Assembly (NCBI RefSeq): GCF_000445445.1
Contig: NZ_ASXP01000005.1
Span: 310,053-374,052, forward strand
Source: Sporomusa ovata DSM 2662
GTDB lineage: Bacteria; Bacillota; Negativicutes; Sporomusales; Sporomusaceae
Reading direction: 5' to 3'
Length of the DNA: 64,000 bases
The notes beneath the pieces are model-generated. The model made no database searches. It was not told the origin of the DNA and saw nothing but the letters and a program-made list of their open reading frames with translations. This document shows, piece by piece, positions 45,096 through 54,018 of this stretch (its first letter is position 1; each line of letters opens with the position of its first letter). Position numbers and translations under genes: made by a program.

Positions 45096-45773
45096 CTAAT
45101 CCTGCCAAAGGTAGTCAAACAAGAGTACTCCGGCGGCAACAACCGTGGTGTCATAGCCCGCCATAAACACCAATTCGCTTAATTCAGGTATATCGCCCGA
45201 TAAAATCTTGGCAGTCGCACCAATGGCGCTTAAAAATTGCGGCAACAACACCGGAAAAGTAAGCACCGTAAAGATCGCATTTTTACCTTGTGCGTACATG
45301 ACCATAGCGGCTGTCAACGTAGACACAGTCGCTATTCCAGCACAGCCAAGAGCCAAAATGGTGATAAAAGGCAACCAATTCCCAACTTCAACGGCAAAAA
45401 AAATGATAAACAGCGGCACCACTAGGCAGGCCAAGCCGCATAAAAGAGCTAAGTTAAACAACAATTTACCAAAAAAGACAACTTGACCAGTAGCATATAA
45501 TCGCAGTCCCAGCAATGTACCTGCTTCCTGCTCCTGTACAAACACCCGAGCTAACCCGGCCATCGCACAAAAAAATAGCACAACCCAGAGAAGGACAGCG
45601 GCTAATTCCGGTGGCAAAGCCGCTCCGGCTATCGCCATGCTGACACTTGATAACGCTGTCAACGCGAACATACTTAGCGCTCCGACAGCATACCTTGTTC
45701 TTATTTCACATAGCGCATCTTTGACCAAGATTGCCCATACTGCATTACTAAAGCTCAAGTGTGCTGTCACCAT
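45096..45773 (-). CDS. ccmB: Heme exporter permease CcmB
   Basis: A 225-residue six-helix permease. The family opening AILVKDALCEIRTRYAVGAL is present, as is FVQEQEAGTLLGLRL. It partners CcmA. The ATG at 45773 has GAGGAGG upstream; the frame's longer start lies within ccmA. The 26-base overlap with ccmA indicates coupling. Confidence 0.9.
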   Translation of the reverse strand: MVTAHLSFSNAVWAILVKDALCEIRTRYAVGALSMFALTALSSVSMAIAGAALPPELAAVLLWVVLFFCAMAGLARVFVQEQEAGTLLGLRLYATGQVVFFGKLLFNLALLCGLACLVVPLFIIFFAVEVGNWLPFITILALGCAGIATVSTLTAAMVMYAQGKNAIFTVLTFPVLLPQFLSAIGATAKILSGDIPELSELVFMAGYDTTVVAAGVLLFDYLWQD

Positions 45774-46362
45774 ATAGAACCTCCTCGACCTCGTTGGTAG
45801 CAAGTATAACGGCGGCATTCTGTCTGACTGCATCAGCAATCAACTCTTTTACAATGATTCTCCCACTAACATCCAAGTTAGATGAAGGCTCGTCCAAGAT
45901 CCATACAAGTGGATTAATACCTTTAATAACCGCCAGCTTTAGACGTTGCCGCATGCCTGTGGAGTAGGTGGCAACCGGGTCACACCCAGTTTTGCCTAAC
46001 CCCACCTGACAGCATAACTTTTCAGCCTCAGACTTAGAACTAGGCACACCTCGTACCTTTGTCCAGAAAATAATATTTTCGATTCCCGTAAGCGCCGTAT
46101 ACATTGCCATTTCAGGCGATACAAAACCAGTATAAGAGATTTGCTCTTTTGGGCTTGATGTATTATCCAAAGTCAACCTAATCCGCCCAGTGCTTGGACG
46201 AACCAGTCCCGTAATAATTTTGAGCAAAGTAGACTTACCGGAACCGTTACAACCTGTTACTGACAAACACTGTCCACTAGCAACTTCGGCACTGATATTT
46301 GAAAAAAGAAGTCTTTCACCAAACCTTTTGCCAATATTGTCAATTAAAATTCTAATATGCAT
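45748..46362 (-). CDS. ccmA: Heme exporter ATP-binding protein CcmA
   Basis: A 204-residue ABC ATPase: Walker A GCNGSGKST, signature YSTGMRQR, Walker B VWILDEPSSNLD. It drives release of holo-CcmE from CcmC. GGAGTAG lies before the ATG at 46362. It is the first gene of the ccmABCE operon, transcribed towards the triple riboswitch. Confidence 0.9.
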   Translation of the reverse strand: MHIRILIDNIGKRFGERLLFSNISAEVASGQCLSVTGCNGSGKSTLLKIITGLVRPSTGRIRLTLDNTSSPKEQISYTGFVSPEMAMYTALTGIENIIFWTKVRGVPSSKSEAEKLCCQVGLGKTGCDPVATYSTGMRQRLKLAVIKGINPLVWILDEPSSNLDVSGRIIVKELIADAVRQNAAVILATNEVEEVLYGDSTLEL

Positions 46363-46617
46363 ATATATCTACTCCAAACAAGGACTATTAGAGTATTATA
46401 TCATTTATTGCAACTAAATGAAAATTATAAAAACGGGATACCTTTCGCATATACGCTGCATAATCCTTTTTTTAAATCACACATTATATAAAGGAATACA
46501 CTTCCCCACTTCCGCTCGGAACCTCTATGTCGATAAGAAAACTGATGAGGTACCCTATAGCCAAAGAGTCTCGAACCTAACGGAGAAAGCTTACCGGCTT
46601 TGAAAGAAGGACGAACT
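46363..46617. other. Divergent intergenic region between ccmA and the PflX-like gene
   Basis: 255 bases without a gene. The last ~100 bases before the plus-strand start include short inverted repeats (CCTC...GAGG, AAAGC...GGCTTT) next to the ribosome-binding site, which may form a structured leader. I could not match it to a known riboswitch. Confidence 0.4.
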
Positions 46618-47547
46618 ATGAGTTATCCAAGTTATCTTGCTAGTTTGGAAAATGGTACGTTGCAAAAGGTTGCAGATATGCTTATGTCACAACTTGAGGA
46701 TTGCACCATATGCCCACATCACTGCCACGTTAATCGACGTACAGAACACCTGGGGTATTGTCATGGAGGATGGGATGTTGAGATTAGTGGCTACGGACCT
46801 CATTTTGGTGAGGAACCGCCACTTGTTGGAAAACGCGGTTCAGGTACTATTTTTTTTAGTCACTGTAATTTAGGCTGTGTTTTTTGCCAAAACTGGGATA
46901 TTAGTCACGGGGCAGGAGAAAAAGTGTCTCCGCAAGGCTTAGGAACTATTATGCTTGCTCTGCAAAAGCAAGGTTGCCATAATATCAATCTCGTTACCCC
47001 TTCACATTATGTACCCCAGATTGCTGCCGCTATTTTCTGGGCAGCGCCCCAAGGATTACGGATCCCCATTGTGTACAATTCAAGCGGCTATGACGAGAAA
47101 ATAACACTAAAACAAATTGCTGGTTTGGTGGATATATATATGCCTGATTTTAAATACGCTGATTCAACGATTGGGTGCCGGTTGTCCTGTGTTCCCTCAT
47201 ATTGGAATGTAACTACGGCAGCGTTAAAAGAAATGCACCACCAGGTCGGTGATCTTGTTGTGGATGAGGCAGGTATAGCCCGCAGCGGGTTAATAATTCG
47301 CCATTTAGTCCTACCAAACAAACTTGCTGGAACAGAGACCGTTATGAGGTTTATTGCAAAAGAGCTTTCACCTCATTCTTACATTAACATTATGGATCAG
47401 TATTTCCCTGAATTTAAAGCCAAAAATGATCCTGATCTTAAACGGTCGATTACCCGTGCAGAATTCCAGGATGCAATACGAACTGCCAAAAAAATTAGCC
47501 CTTACTTTCGTTTTGCACATGAAACAAAAGTATTGCATCACCGATGA
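46618..47547 (+). CDS. Radical SAM protein of the PflX/pyruvate formate-lyase-activase-like group
   Basis: A 309-residue radical SAM enzyme. The cluster motif is CNLGCVFCQN (CxxxCxxC) near residue 82, preceded by a Cys/His-rich N-terminal segment CTICPHHCHVNR. Conserved downstream parts are LVTPSHY and YMPDFKYAD. The group is called PflX; substrates are not firmly established. The ATG at 46618 is chosen because AGAAGG lies upstream. A terminator follows, so it is monocistronic. Confidence 0.88.
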   Translation: MSYPSYLASLENGTLQKVADMLMSQLEDCTICPHHCHVNRRTEHLGYCHGGWDVEISGYGPHFGEEPPLVGKRGSGTIFFSHCNLGCVFCQNWDISHGAGEKVSPQGLGTIMLALQKQGCHNINLVTPSHYVPQIAAAIFWAAPQGLRIPIVYNSSGYDEKITLKQIAGLVDIYMPDFKYADSTIGCRLSCVPSYWNVTTAALKEMHHQVGDLVVDEAGIARSGLIIRHLVLPNKLAGTETVMRFIAKELSPHSYINIMDQYFPEFKAKNDPDLKRSITRAEFQDAIRTAKKISPYFRFAHETKVLHHR

Positions 47548-47600
47548 ATACTGAAAGTACAATTGTAGATTATAGTCGCTTATTAAATTCATCTTCATTA

Positions 47601-47636
47601 AAAAAACCACGGCTTGCGAATTGCCGTGGTTTTTTT
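47601..47636 (+). terminator. Terminator of the radical SAM gene
   Basis: AAAAAACCACGGC / GCCGTGGTTTTTTT stem with a 9-nt loop. Confidence 0.92.
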
Positions 47637-47709
47637 AGAAGGTAATATGTGGTTAATAACGAAATGATACCTTTATCACCTATTGTTATAAAACGCAGGG
47701 GAGGTTTTT

Positions 47710-47970
47710 ATGAACACTAATCCTAACGCTAGCATCACTTCGGCATCTACGCAAAAGGCACAACTAAATTTACAAGACAACTTTTTGAATCAAGCTAGAA
47801 AGGAGAATATCCCCGTAATTATTCATTCGTTAAATGGATTTCCGGTAAAAGGTATCGTCAGGGGATTCGATAGTTTCACTGTTACCCTGGAAACTGAAGG
47901 GAAACAACAACTCGTATACAAGCATACTATTTCCACTATATTACCGCTTAGGCAATTTTCCTATAAGTAA
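47710..47970 (+). CDS. hfq: RNA chaperone Hfq
   Basis: An 86-residue Hfq. The Sm1 and Sm2 regions are clear: LQDNFLNQARKENIPVIIHS, LNGFPVKGIVRGFDSFTV and YKHTISTILP (YKHAIS is the usual Sm2 core). An N-terminal extension of ~18 polar residues is present and the long C-terminal tail of enterobacterial Hfq is absent. It forms a hexamer that binds sRNAs and mRNAs. GGGGAGG lies before the ATG. The gene is not next to miaA, its usual partner. Confidence 0.95.
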   Translation: MNTNPNASITSASTQKAQLNLQDNFLNQARKENIPVIIHSLNGFPVKGIVRGFDSFTVTLETEGKQQLVYKHTISTILPLRQFSYK

Positions 47971-48014
47971 TAAGAAATCATGTATGTGTTATGCACTGAA
48001 GAAAGAAGGTCTTT

Positions 48015-48125
48015 ATGTCAAAAAAATATGAGTCTAAGGTTACAGTTGTAGCCGCTTGTATGATAAACAGGCTGTCTCCACCACCACCTGTAAGCAACGA
48101 CAATTCTAGGTATAACTCCTTTTAA
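48015..48125 (+). CDS. Possible 36-residue small protein
   Basis: A short frame with a good AGAAGG ribosome-binding site four bases upstream of the ATG. The product has a central hydrophobic stretch (VTVVAACMI) and a Pro-rich segment. No family recognised. It lies 45 bases after hfq. Confidence 0.35.
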   Translation: MSKKYESKVTVVAACMINRLSPPPPVSNDNSRYNSF

Positions 48126-48201
48126 CCGGGGAAAGATTGCCTTGCTTACATCAATCGCGGTATCCTCCTTGGTTGAAAGGGACGAAAGGGGGGAGCTACT
48201 A

Positions 48202-48734
48202 ATGACAACTATTCTTAAAGACAGAACCTTATTGGGGCTAAATTTAGCAGTGCTGTTAATGTCTTAGTGCAAGAAAAATCCGTAAGCTCTGTTGAAATCG
48301 GCGTGTTCTTTTCATTGTTTTATGTGGCGATAAGCTTTTCGCAAGTTATTACCGGTCCACTAACTGACATATTTGGGCGGAACAGATATATGATTATAGG
48401 GCTTCTCGTCACAATTGCCGGGATAATTATCGCCCCAGTCTTAAGTATGCCGTTAGTCTTATTGGCACTTACAGTTGCAAGTTTAGGAATGGGTACTTTT
48501 CATCTCGCTTCAATGGGCTTTTTGAATGAGATTGTACCTGACTATTTAAAAGGCACGATTTCGGGGGCATACTACTTTTTTTGGGGTATTGGGATGTTTT
48601 TTGGTCCACCGATAATAGCCAAAATATCTATATGCACCAGTTTTAAGGTATCAATGACGGGTTATTCACTCTTTATACTACTTGTGGCCATTGGACTGAT
48701 GATTAGCTCTAGGTATAAAGCAGAGATTAAATAA
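48202..48734 (+). pseudogene. Broken MFS transporter gene (N-terminal half only)
   Basis: An ATG at 48202 with a GGGGGGAG site opens a frame (TTILKDRTLLGLNLAVLLMS) that stops at 48266. The second part resumes in another frame from 48267: VEIGVFFSLFYVAISFSQVI, then motif A (GPLTDIFGRNR), and runs to 48734 with about five helices. It lacks the second half of a normal 12-helix transporter. A deletion near 48264 plus 3' truncation is the likely cause. Confidence 0.8.
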
Positions 48735-48750
48735 ATATATAGCACTACCT

Positions 48751-48788
48751 GGCGTCTATTTCTAAAGCCGAAATAGACGCCTCCTTTT
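48751..48788 (+). terminator. Terminator after the MFS pseudogene
   Basis: A 12-bp stem GGCGTCTATTTC / GAAATAGACGCC with a 7-nt loop and CCTTTTAT tail. Confidence 0.85.
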
Positions 48789-48860
48789 ATACCTGTTTGG
48801 CTATAAAACTCTATCGATTTACCAATGATACGGTTCTCCGTATCGGGTATAACAGCGAAA

Positions 48861-48889
48861 CAGGGCAATGAGTCGCCCTCATTGCCCTG
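48861..48889 (-). terminator. Hairpin downstream of the TIR gene
   Basis: CAGGGCAATGAG / CTCATTGCCCTG with a 5-nt loop, followed by TTTC on the minus strand. Confidence 0.65.
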
Positions 48890-48956
48890 TCATCTAAAAA
48901 AACAAATCCTCAGTCCTGCCCCCAAAAGCATACCCCCAAAATCCTAGTTTGCACTT

Positions 48957-50255
48957 TCATTGTGATGACGATAGAATTATTCGTTCATTAATAAAATTAG
49001 CAATTTCCTGTGGGCTAAACTTATTTCCATCTATATAACCATCAATTTTTAATACACCATCTACATGTCCATCATCTAATTTTATATACATAATTTTGTC
49101 TTCTCTACTCTTAATCAAATCTCTAATAGCACGAAACTCAAGACCACACCATTCTTTATCTTGATATTTTTCACATAAAAAAACTACAATCAGTTTTGAT
49201 CTATTTCTATATATATCTTGTAGAAGAACATCTAATGAAGGTCTTGCAAGTTGACTAATAAAATTATTGTCGTAAAAAATACTATCTTTATTTTTTAGTT
49301 TTTCAAGTTCTCGTACAACCTGCTCAACTAGATTACGTGATTCTCCTGCAAATGTAACAGCAACATCAAATATATGTTTATTAATGTCTACTAATTTAGG
49401 AATCTGATTAACTGAGTTCAAATTAATACCCATTGATTGTAATTCATTGTATAAATTTACTTTTTTTATTGCCCAATGTGTTCTTGAAAGTTCCCAATCA
49501 TGTATGTCTAATTCAAATTTAAGGTTTTGCAGATTTTGTGCTGTGATTATTTCTACTTTTTTTATTGTTATTTTTATCATTCCTTGCCGCACAATCATAT
49601 CTGTAATGTAACCAACATAACCATCTTTTTTACAACCATCTTCATATGCAAATATACATGGATATTTTATTATTTCATTGATTATTTCTCTATTAAGTTT
49701 TGAAAATTCAGCTTCAATATCTTTCTCTGTATATTCAAGAAAACGACCAACATCTAAAAATGATGAATCAGTATCCCATGCTTCGTCATTACCCGAAATT
49801 ATAAGATTGTATCTTTCTTCAGTTACTCTTATCTCTTGAGCAGCAATCGCAAATATAGGCTCATACCTAATAATTTCGATTAAATTAAAATCATCTGGAA
49901 TAGCACTTCCACCTGACATATCTAAAAAGTCTTCACATCTTTTTATTGTCGCTAAATATCTTTCATCAATGTCTATTTGCTTCTCCGAGCCAATCAATAT
50001 ATTATAAAAATCATTAAATTCTTTTATTACCTTTAATAATTGTCTACTTGGGTCAGCGTTGAAATGCTTATTCAATTTATTTTTATCATTCATAAATGAA
50101 AAAAGATGATTAAATTCAGAATGAAAGTATGCAAAAATCGTCTTAAACTTCTCATCAAATTCTTGATATAATTTGTAATAAACACTATCTGCTTTATATC
50201 CAACTTTAGCATCATATAATTCATCAATTATTAACTCAACCTTATTTACGGTCAT
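48957..50255 (-). CDS. TIR-domain protein with unassigned N-terminal region
   Basis: A 432-residue protein. The C-terminal ~140 residues are a TIR domain: FDVAVTFAGESRNLVEQV, then FYDNNFISQLARPS, and EWCGLEFRAIRDL, in which Glu is the usual NADase residue. The first ~290 residues are charged, helical and unknown (NKVELIIDELYDAKVGYK). The ATG at 50255 is preceded by GGGGTGAT; the frame's upstream extension reads through REP-like repeats. The gene is clearly more AT-rich than its neighbours. TIR proteins of bacteria often act in anti-phage defence by depleting NAD; no Thoeris partner is visible. Confidence 0.82.
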   Translation of the reverse strand: MTVNKVELIIDELYDAKVGYKADSVYYKLYQEFDEKFKTIFAYFHSEFNHLFSFMNDKNKLNKHFNADPSRQLLKVIKEFNDFYNILIGSEKQIDIDERYLATIKRCEDFLDMSGGSAIPDDFNLIEIIRYEPIFAIAAQEIRVTEERYNLIISGNDEAWDTDSSFLDVGRFLEYTEKDIEAEFSKLNREIINEIIKYPCIFAYEDGCKKDGYVGYITDMIVRQGMIKITIKKVEIITAQNLQNLKFELDIHDWELSRTHWAIKKVNLYNELQSMGINLNSVNQIPKLVDINKHIFDVAVTFAGESRNLVEQVVRELEKLKNKDSIFYDNNFISQLARPSLDVLLQDIYRNRSKLIVVFLCEKYQDKEWCGLEFRAIRDLIKSREDKIMYIKLDDGHVDGVLKIDGYIDGNKFSPQEIANFINERIILSSSQ

Positions 50256-50336
50256 TACATCACCCCTACAGTAAGGACACGGGTACAGGAATATTATCCC
50301 TAATAAATCCCCTTGCCCTGTTTTTGCCATCTGCCT

Positions 50337-50390
50337 GGGGGACAGGCACCTCGATTTTCTTTTAAATAGAGAGACAAAGTGCCAGTACCC
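50337..50390. repeat. REP-like inverted pair upstream of the TIR gene
   Basis: GGGGACAGGCAC (50337-50348) and GTGCCAGTACCC (50379-50390) face each other over a 30-nt spacer, like paired REP units of Y1-transposase origin. No transposase gene is in the window. Confidence 0.5.
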
Positions 50391-50527
50391 TTCAGAAGCA
50401 ATTTCGCTTGCTAACACCTGTAAAGCATTAAAGCACACACAGCGTAAGCATTGAGAAGTATAATTGTCCCCAACCATCACAAATATCAACGACAATTATC
50501 ACTTATATTATTCCTTGAAAAACAAAG

Positions 50528-50563
50528 AAATCCTGCCAAATTCCAAAAATTTGACAGGATTTC
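50528..50563 (-). terminator. Terminator of splB
   Basis: AAATCCTG(C)CAAATT / AATTTG(A)CAGGATTT with a short A-rich loop and T-rich flanks. Confidence 0.75.
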
Positions 50564-50639
50564 TACTTTTTTCACCATTACCAATGGTACGGTTCATCTC
50601 AACTAATCTTAAATGAAAGATGTTTCACGATGAATTACA

Positions 50640-51662
50640 TTACACAAAGTAATCCACTTTAGCCTCTGGAAAGTACTCCTTTGCCTGTGCAAACATATAT
50701 TCCTTTAAGGTTGCTATTGTATTATCCTGATAAAGGTATTTGCCATAACCGAATTGCCCATATTTAAATCGTCGCGCTTCCTCGTCCAGGGGGAGAGTTG
50801 TTTGCGGAAACAGATCTAATATCTGACTTTTTGCCCGCTTAGTAAAACGATGACTGATAAATTCAAAGGTAATATCCCTACGGGCTGTCTGGGGCAACTG
50901 GTCATTTAGGGATTGGAACAACCAATGATATTCCTCCTCCCACCCCTCGAATTGAAGAATAGGAGCAATGATGAACCCCAGCGGGTAACCGGCATCAGCC
51001 ACTTTGACCGCTGCTGCCACCCGTTCCGCCGCCGTCGGTGTTAAATGCTCGTATTTTCGTATCACAGTTGGGGCGTTGAGGCTAAAACGAAACCGTGTCC
51101 GGCCATTATGCCTAACAGCCAAAAGAGAGTCAACATCCGTAAACTTCGTGACAAACCGAAACCGTCCCAATGTTCGCTCGGCAAAAAATTCAATTGCTTG
51201 CCGCAATACTCCTGTCAGGTATTCTGTCGGAATAGGGTCAGAAGTGGCCGCTCCTTCAAAAATGGTGACATCCGGCGCACGTTCAGCTATATATTCGTCG
51301 GCCTGTTCTAATATTTGCTCATTATTGACATATACACGCAAATATGGCTTTTTGCCCAGCGTTGTGGCCAAATAACAGTACTCACACATACCGGGACAAC
51401 TAGTATTTAATGGAAGCTGGTAATGGGCCGATGGCTTGCATGTTGAGAATTTAGTACTTCGACGCACGCCTACAACAAGAGTACGTTTGGCTTCACTAAA
51501 AGTCTGTTGTTGATTTTTCCCCGGAATGCCGGTAACACGGTTATGAGACCCTGTTAACTCAATAGGCACTGATAAATCCAGCAATTTATCATAGATCTTT
51601 TTGCCAAGCGGAAATTCTAACGCCTGAGGCTCAAAAAAAGCTCGTTTAGGTACAAAGCGCAT
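50640..51662 (-). CDS. splB: Spore photoproduct lyase
   Basis: A 340-residue radical SAM DNA-repair enzyme. The cluster motif is CPGMCEYC (CxxxCxxC) near residue 90; the downstream VYVNNEQIL and FKYGQFGYGKYLY stretches match SplB. It repairs the UV-induced spore photoproduct during germination. Its presence implies the host forms spores. AGGAG precedes the ATG at 51662. It is transcribed after the MCP gene's... it lies downstream of the MCP gene on the same strand, with no clear shared promoter. Confidence 0.95.
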   Translation of the reverse strand: MRFVPKRAFFEPQALEFPLGKKIYDKLLDLSVPIELTGSHNRVTGIPGKNQQQTFSEAKRTLVVGVRRSTKFSTCKPSAHYQLPLNTSCPGMCEYCYLATTLGKKPYLRVYVNNEQILEQADEYIAERAPDVTIFEGAATSDPIPTEYLTGVLRQAIEFFAERTLGRFRFVTKFTDVDSLLAVRHNGRTRFRFSLNAPTVIRKYEHLTPTAAERVAAAVKVADAGYPLGFIIAPILQFEGWEEEYHWLFQSLNDQLPQTARRDITFEFISHRFTKRAKSQILDLFPQTTLPLDEEARRFKYGQFGYGKYLYQDNTIATLKEYMFAQAKEYFPEAKVDYFV

Positions 51663-51729
51663 ATACTTCACTCCTATAACATTTGAGCCTAGTATGCGCA
51701 ATGCGCAGCGCATATAAGACTAGGTTGAC

Positions 51730-53442
51730 CTAGATTTTAAATTTTCGGATTTCATGTTGTAATTTTTCTGCCATTTTAGCTAGGCTCTGGCTACTAGCTG
51801 CAATTTCTTCCATAGACGCTGATTGCTCTTCTGTTGCTGCCGAGACAGTTTGTGTATGTCCAAGCGCCTCTCTGCTTATAGTATCAATTTTATTTACTGC
51901 TAAAACAATATGCTGACTACCTGTTGCCATCTGTTGCATATTAGTAGAAATTTCTTTAACTTGTTCAGAAACCCCCATCACAAGACTGGCAATATTATCA
52001 AAAGACTGACCCGCTAAAGTTACCACTTCCGTTCCTCTTTTTACTTCCTTAGTACCGTCAGTCATAGTCGCAACCGCGCTATCTGTTTCGAGTTGTATTT
52101 CGCCAATCAAACCGGCTATTTGTTTTGCGGCCTCTTGGGATTGCTCAGCAAGTTTCCTAACTTCTTCTGCAACTACGGCAAAACCTCTACCTTGTTCTCC
52201 TGCTCTAGCGGCTTCTATGGCGGCATTTAGAGCAAGCAAATTCGTCTGTCCGGCTATTCCAGATATAACATCAACAATTTGTCCAATTTCCTTAGAGCGC
52301 TCTCCTAGCTTCGCGACAACAATTGCGGAATTATTTACTGTTTTTTCTATACTGCTCATTTGTTCGTTAGCCTTAGCGATAGCCCCCAGACCATTTTGGG
52401 CCGTTTCAGCTGTTTTGTTTGTATTGCTTGCCACAACGCTACTGTCCGCAGCCGCTTGTTGGACATTGGCCGACAGATGGTTAATTGTACTTGACGTATC
52501 ATCAATAGCCTTTGATTGTTTTTCTGCTCCACTCGCTACTTCTGCGATTGTTGAAGCTACCTGGGTTGCGGCTTGTGCAGATTGTTCCGCGCTTGCTGTT
52601 AACTGTTCGGATGAAGCCGCTAGCTGCTCCGCCGTTTGAGCTACATTTTTTATAAGAATTCGAAGATTTTCAGCCATACTATTAACAGCTTTAGTTAGCT
52701 GACCTACCTCGTCTTTAGAATCAAAGCCAATGTCCTGTACGTTTAAGTTTCCATTTGAAATCTCTTGCACATTGGCAACTACTGCCGTAAGTGGTTTGGA
52801 TATTATTGTTGCTACCCACCATCCTAATCCTAAAGCAAGTATCATGGATAGTAACGGAATACAAATAAGCATTTTATTAGCAAAAGCAAAATCTAAATCA
52901 TTTTGGATGTTTATTGCATCTGCTGTTTTAGCGTCATTTTCTGCAACTTCATCACAGAGCTTATTCATAGTATTGAGATGAGGTAAAGCATAATTCCTAT
53001 AGTATTCGTAGGCATCTAATTTTCGTCCAGTAGATGCTATATCTAAAGATTTTTGGCGTTCGATTCTATATAAGTTTAATGCTTCTTTTATTTGGGAAAT
53101 CTTTTCTCTTTCGGACAGATCAAGATTCACTTTTTCATAGTTAGCCATTATACTATCATTTTCATCTTTAAGTTTAACAAACTGCTGAGTAAATTCCTGT
53201 TCTTTAGCTTTACCATTATTTAATAATATCAATTGTACAGTAATAGCTTCTCCAGCCTTACTATTGACTCTAAATGAATTTATCCATTTGATCGGCAGTA
53301 AATTATCTTCATAGATTTTCGTCATGTCCGTATTTGCTTTTTGATTAAAGTAAAAACCCGTAACACCGATTAGTCCCATTCCAATAGCCATTATTATAAT
53401 AAGGCTGATAATTTTTGTTGCTGTGTTTAGATTTTTAAACAT
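51730..53442 (-). CDS. Methyl-accepting chemotaxis protein (4HB sensor, HAMP)
   Basis: A 570-residue transmembrane receptor. Two membrane helices (~10-30, ~190-210) flank a four-helix-bundle sensor domain; a HAMP domain and a full signalling hairpin follow, with the tip LLALNAAIEAARAGEQG. The sensor domain is too generic to name a ligand. The ATG at 53442 has GAAGG 10 bases upstream; the frame begins at 53475. A c-di-GMP-I riboswitch lies in its leader, so receptor level depends on c-di-GMP. Confidence 0.92.
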   Translation of the reverse strand: MFKNLNTATKIISLIIIMAIGMGLIGVTGFYFNQKANTDMTKIYEDNLLPIKWINSFRVNSKAGEAITVQLILLNNGKAKEQEFTQQFVKLKDENDSIMANYEKVNLDLSEREKISQIKEALNLYRIERQKSLDIASTGRKLDAYEYYRNYALPHLNTMNKLCDEVAENDAKTADAINIQNDLDFAFANKMLICIPLLSMILALGLGWWVATIISKPLTAVVANVQEISNGNLNVQDIGFDSKDEVGQLTKAVNSMAENLRILIKNVAQTAEQLAASSEQLTASAEQSAQAATQVASTIAEVASGAEKQSKAIDDTSSTINHLSANVQQAAADSSVVASNTNKTAETAQNGLGAIAKANEQMSSIEKTVNNSAIVVAKLGERSKEIGQIVDVISGIAGQTNLLALNAAIEAARAGEQGRGFAVVAEEVRKLAEQSQEAAKQIAGLIGEIQLETDSAVATMTDGTKEVKRGTEVVTLAGQSFDNIASLVMGVSEQVKEISTNMQQMATGSQHIVLAVNKIDTISREALGHTQTVSAATEEQSASMEEIAASSQSLAKMAEKLQHEIRKFKI

Positions 53443-53574
53443 GCAGTTCGCGCCTTCTTTCATAGTCAATACCATTTCTTCGTTATACTAGCGTCATGAA
53501 AACTTTATCAGAAAAAGCAATCGGTTGAAACACCCGGCATTTGACCCCACTCCTTTCAAAATAAATAGGCTGCT

Positions 53575-53680
53575 AGATTGCATTAGAGTCTCTAACTCCA
53601 TTTGCAACCTGGCCGCCATAACATTTTTGTCTTAGACCCACGGTTTTGCGTCCTCATTTTTCAATGAGTTTGCTTAACAT
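53575..53680 (-). promoter_or_regulatory. c-di-GMP-I riboswitch ahead of the MCP gene
   Basis: Minus-strand order GCAAACTC, GAAA-looped stem, AGGACGCAAAACC, GTGGGTCTAAG and a stem with GGCCAGGTTGCAAAT. Compared with 14690-14803 the internal stem has changed with compensation (CTCATT/AATGAG for CCTCC/GGCGG). About 130 bases separate it from the MCP start. Confidence 0.9.
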
Positions 53681-54018
53681 TCAAGTATTTTTATGTAAAT
53701 TTTACCACCATTTATATGACAAGTCTAGCTAAAATGTTAATTCTGTCCTCTTATTTGCATGCCTGCTTTAATTAATTCTCCTGTACCATAGATAGTAGCA
53801 ATACGGGGATCTTTCTTATCCTTAGGTACAAGAGGCAGACGCCATCTCAATAACGGCCGTTTCGCCGTCTCCCATAATACCCAGTTCGATTAATCCTTAA
53901 TGCCACACATTGAGTGCCCTTCTGCAGAAATGCTGAGTTCAGACATACTAAGACCTCCTATGGTAGTGTTTCCACTCCGCCACAGGAGATCTTAATTTTG
54001 TTCTTTCGTTTTCGAGAT
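53681..54018 (-). other. Non-coding stretch with possible gene remnants
   Basis: In the minus-strand sense, short open segments in different frames follow each other between about 53960 and 53750 (MSELSISAEGHSMCG, then MGDGETAVIEMAS, then KDKKDPRIATIYGTGEL). They could be a decayed gene, but I cannot identify the family. Confidence 0.35.

Noticed and set aside
46525..46590. CTGATGAG segment reminiscent of a hammerhead ribozyme
   Set aside because: No matching GAAA core or stems in the right positions.
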